A DNA stretch of 7,972 nt from NCBI GenBank assembly GCA_937916135.1, contig CALFTQ010000084.1:1-7972 (forward strand), in the 5' to 3' direction. Position numbers and translations under genes: made by a program. Every line of letters starts with the position of its first letter. Position 1 is the stretch's first letter. Positions 5,926-7,972 of this stretch are shown piece after piece. The notes beneath the pieces are model-generated. The model was not told where the DNA came from. It ran no database searches and saw nothing but the letters and a program-made list of their open reading frames with translations. The DNA is from an uncultured Verrucomicrobiales bacterium. Lineage in GTDB: Bacteria > Verrucomicrobiota > Verrucomicrobiia > Verrucomicrobiales > Akkermansiaceae.

Positions 5926-5957
5926 ACTTCGTACTTCGGACTTCGTACCTCGTACTT
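5926..5957. repeat. 7-bp tandem repeat between typA and the DUF456 gene
   Basis: Units on the plus strand are ACTTCGT, ACTTCGG, ACTTCGT and ACCTCGT, then a partial ACTT. The array fills nearly all of the 33-base spacer, begins inside the typA stop codon (5956-5958, minus strand) and ends 3 bases before the DUF456 start codon. In the mRNA it supplies purine-rich repeats (AAGTACG type) in front of that start, so copy-number change could alter translation spacing. Confidence 0.75.
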
Positions 5958-7791
5958 ATCCCAGGTTGGCTTCCTGAATGCCGGCGCGTTTGCGGGCGGT
6001 GGCATCCAGAATGCGCTTGCGCATGCGGATGAAATGCGGGGTGGCCTCCACCAGCTCATCCGGCTCGATGTATTCGATGGCGCGTTCCAGCGAGAACACG
6101 CGCGGGGGCGTGAGCTGGATGGAATCGTTCTTCGTAGCGGAGCGGTGGTTGGTGAGGTGCTTTTCGCGCGTGGGGTTCACCGGAATATCGATGGGTTTCG
6201 GGTTCTCGCCCACAATCATGCCTTCGTACACCTCATCGCCGGGGGCAATGAAGAGCGAGCCGCGTTCCTCCATGGCCTGCAGGGCGTAGGGGCGGGCAAT
6301 GCCGTTCTCCATGGAGATGAGCGTGCTGGTCTGGCGGGTGGTGATTTCGCCGGCGTAGGGGGCGTATTCCTTGAAAAGGTGGGAGAAGATGCCGTGGCCG
6401 CTGGTCAGGTTCACCAGCTCGAACTCGAAACCGATGAGGCCGCGGGTGGGGATGGTGGCCTGGATGATGGTGCGGCCGCTGCCGTTGGTTTCCATGTTCT
6501 CCAGGATGCCGCGGCGGTTGCCCAGGATGCGCACCGTGCCGTTGGCGCATTCGTCCGGCACCTCGATGTAGACCGTCTCGAAGGGCTCGCAGTTCACGCC
6601 GTCAATCTCGCGCACAATCACCTTCGGGCGGGAGACCAGCACCTCGTAATTCTCGCGGCGCATCTGCTCCACAAGAATGGCAATCTGCATAGTGCCTCGG
6701 GCGGAAACCATGAACACACCGGCCAGATCCGTGTCCTCCACCTTGATGGAGATATTCGTGCGCATCTCGCGCATCAGGCGGTCGCGGATGACGCGGCTGG
6801 TCACATTCTTGCCATCGCGGCCACCCAGCGGGCCATCGTTGATGCTGAACTCCATCTGCACCGTGGGCGGCTCAATCTTCACAAAGGGCAGGGGCTCGCC
6901 CTCCGGGTCGGCAGTGAGCGTCTGGCCGATATCCACATCCTCGAACCCGGAAAGGCCGATGATGTTGCCGGCCTCGCCCACGGTCGAGTCGGTGGTCTGC
7001 AGACCGCTGTATTCGAAAAGCTTTGTGACCTTGGCCTGCAGGCGGCTGCCATCCTGGCGGATGAGGTGCAGCGTGTCGCCCTTCTGCACGCGCCCGCTGG
7101 TGATGCGGCCCACGGCCACGCGGCCCACGTAGTCATCCCAGTCGATATTGGAGATGAGCATCTTGAAGGGCTTGTCCGGGTCGGCATCCTGCGGGGCGGG
7201 GATGTGCTTCACAATCTGGTGCAGCAGCGGGGTGCAATCCACCGGCGCCTCGCCCTCCGGGCTGTTCATGAAATAGCCGTCGCGGGCCGAGCCGTACACG
7301 AAGGGAGCCTCGAACTGCTCCTCCGTGGCATTCAGGTCGAGCAGCAGCTCCAGCACCTGGTCGTGCACCTTCATCGGGTCTGCGTGCGGACGGTCAATCT
7401 TGTTGATGACCACGATGGGTAAGAGCCCCTCCTCCAGCGCCTTGCGCAGCACAAAACGCGTCTGCGCCTGCGGCCCTTCGTAGGCATCCACCACCAGAAT
7501 CACGCCATCCACCATCTTCATCACGCGCTCCACTTCGGCGCCGAAATCTGCGTGCCCGGGGGTGTCTACGATGTTGATGGTGTATCCATTCCAGTGGATG
7601 GACGTATTCTTCGCCTTGATGGTGATACCCTTCTCGCGCTCCAGGTCCATGGAATCCATGGCGCGGTCCTGCACCTCCTGGTTTTCGCGGTAAGTGCCGC
7701 CGGCTTTGAGAAGCTGGTCCACCAGCGTGGTCTTACCATGGTCTACGTGCGCGATAATCGCCAGATTGCGGAATTTGCTCGGGTCACTCAT
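5956..7791 (-). CDS. typA: Translational GTPase TypA/BipA
   Basis: A ribosome-binding GTPase of the EF-G-like family, linked in other bacteria to ribosome assembly and growth at low temperature or under stress. From the ATG at 7791 it has 611 aa, the usual length. GTPase motifs are G1 AHVDHGKTT (14-22), G2 EREKGITI (51-58), G3 DTPGH (76-80), G4 NKID (130-133) and G5 GSA (167-169). These are followed by the beta-barrel domain II, the EF-G domain III/V-like parts, and the TypA-specific C-terminal domain (GLIGFEFELVNLTSGHG and ENPKPIDIPVNP segments). The open frame could begin at 7818, but MSDPSKFRNLAIIAHVDHGK is the standard TypA N terminus. AAGGA lies about 12 bases before the ATG at 7791, a somewhat long spacing. 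The DUF456 gene follows on the same strand. GC-rich codon use gives a very long spurious antisense open frame, which I discount. Confidence 0.96.
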   Translation of the reverse strand: MSDPSKFRNLAIIAHVDHGKTTLVDQLLKAGGTYRENQEVQDRAMDSMDLEREKGITIKAKNTSIHWNGYTINIVDTPGHADFGAEVERVMKMVDGVILVVDAYEGPQAQTRFVLRKALEEGLLPIVVINKIDRPHADPMKVHDQVLELLLDLNATEEQFEAPFVYGSARDGYFMNSPEGEAPVDCTPLLHQIVKHIPAPQDADPDKPFKMLISNIDWDDYVGRVAVGRITSGRVQKGDTLHLIRQDGSRLQAKVTKLFEYSGLQTTDSTVGEAGNIIGLSGFEDVDIGQTLTADPEGEPLPFVKIEPPTVQMEFSINDGPLGGRDGKNVTSRVIRDRLMREMRTNISIKVEDTDLAGVFMVSARGTMQIAILVEQMRRENYEVLVSRPKVIVREIDGVNCEPFETVYIEVPDECANGTVRILGNRRGILENMETNGSGRTIIQATIPTRGLIGFEFELVNLTSGHGIFSHLFKEYAPYAGEITTRQTSTLISMENGIARPYALQAMEERGSLFIAPGDEVYEGMIVGENPKPIDIPVNPTREKHLTNHRSATKNDSIQLTPPRVFSLERAIEYIEPDELVEATPHFIRMRKRILDATARKRAGIQEANLG

Positions 7792-7819
7792 AACAAAAAA
7801 TGTTCCTTGCCGCCACATA

Positions 7820-7836
7820 CTGCGGCTGCGCCGCAG
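7820..7836. promoter_or_regulatory. GC-rich dyad at the predicted typA transcription start
   Basis: CTGCGGC (7820-7826) and GCCGCAG (7830-7836) are exact inverted copies around TGC. The dyad directly follows the candidate -10 box on the minus strand. If the promoter call is right it spans the start of transcription, which favours a DNA operator over an mRNA hairpin. No T-run follows it. Confidence 0.45.
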
Positions 7837-7865
7837 AGTCTAGCACATTCATTCCCACTTGAAAA
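7837..7865 (-). promoter_or_regulatory. Candidate typA promoter (extended -10)
   Basis: On the minus strand TTTTCA (7865 to 7860) and TAGACT (7842 to 7837) are 17 bases apart, and TGC immediately precedes the -10 box, giving an extended -10. The -35 box is poor. Transcription would start near 7830, giving a leader of about 39 bases. Confidence 0.35.
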
Positions 7866-7945
7866 GCGCAAAGAGTGGAAAAAACGATGATATGGCCAAT
7901 TTGGGGGAAATCGCCACAGAACTTTAATTTGTCGTTGTCGGGGCA

Positions 7946-7961
7946 CGGGACTTCAGTCCCG
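7946..7961. repeat. REP-like hairpin at right edge
   Basis: CGGGAC (7946-7951) and GTCCCG (7956-7961) pair perfectly around TTCA. A GC-rich hairpin of this form in an intergenic region resembles a REP-type repeat. Only one copy is visible, and there is no flanking T-run for a terminator. The stretch 7866-7945 between this and the typA promoter shows nothing I can assign. Confidence 0.4.
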
Positions 7962-7972
7962 AAATAACGGTG

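Noticed and set aside
5329..7422. A 697-codon open frame on the plus strand across the DUF456 gene and typA
   Set aside because: It is antisense to two recognised genes and has a composition full of His, Gly, Ala and Val typical of GC-rich shadow frames. No domain is recognisable.
7946..7961. The hairpin at the right edge as an intrinsic terminator
   Set aside because: It has a good stem but no T-run on either side within view.
1..7972. A CRISPR array, tRNA or rRNA gene
   Set aside because: I saw no regularly spaced direct repeats of CRISPR size, no cloverleaf with a TTCGA arm in the non-coding stretches, and no rRNA-like segment.

Overview
The window looks like a GC-rich chromosomal segment from a Verrucomicrobiota bacterium, most likely Akkermansia-like. 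Two features suggest this: a gene of the Minf_1886 family, which I know mainly from Verrucomicrobia, and a tyrosine recombinase of a lineage I associate with Akkermansia-type genomes. The assignment is inference from recalled family knowledge; no search was run. Sampled 60-base lines are about 68-72% GC in the housekeeping genes.

Layout, left to right. Bases 1-132 are a non-coding block of small repeats and dyads downstream of aguA. A leftward two-gene unit follows: a Minf_1886 family gene, then aguA (agmatine deiminase), separated by 7 bases. A 93-base spacer separates it from the rightward aroD (type I 3-dehydroquinate dehydratase), which has a good sigma70-type promoter placed so close to the start codon that the mRNA may be leaderless. 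Next is a compositionally foreign module of about 3.07 kb. It holds a leftward GT-C membrane glycosyltransferase gene (sampled lines 28-48% GC) and a divergent rightward tyrosine recombinase gene (sampled lines 50-58% GC). Its outer ends abut the neighbours almost without spacer: 3 bases to the aroD stop, and a 14-base overlap with the 3' end of the DUF456 gene. The right part is a leftward pair, typA/bipA (translational GTPase) followed by a DUF456 membrane protein gene, joined by a 33-base spacer made of heptamer repeats. Upstream of typA are a candidate promoter, a GC-rich dyad and a REP-like hairpin at the window edge.

The most interesting structure lies between the divergent glycosyltransferase and recombinase genes. 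A perfect 13-bp inverted repeat (4234-4246 and 4364-4376) flanks 117 bp of AT-rich, promoter-like DNA, and each copy sits at the 5' end of one of the two genes. Inverted repeats around a promoter, beside a tyrosine recombinase and a surface-modification gene, are the layout of an invertible phase-variation switch. This is a hypothesis; shared operators or recombinase binding sites for module mobility are alternatives. A second theme is 7-bp periodic repeats that begin at the stop codons of two unrelated genes (aguA and typA), plus a mirrored arrangement of 7-bp words at the left edge.
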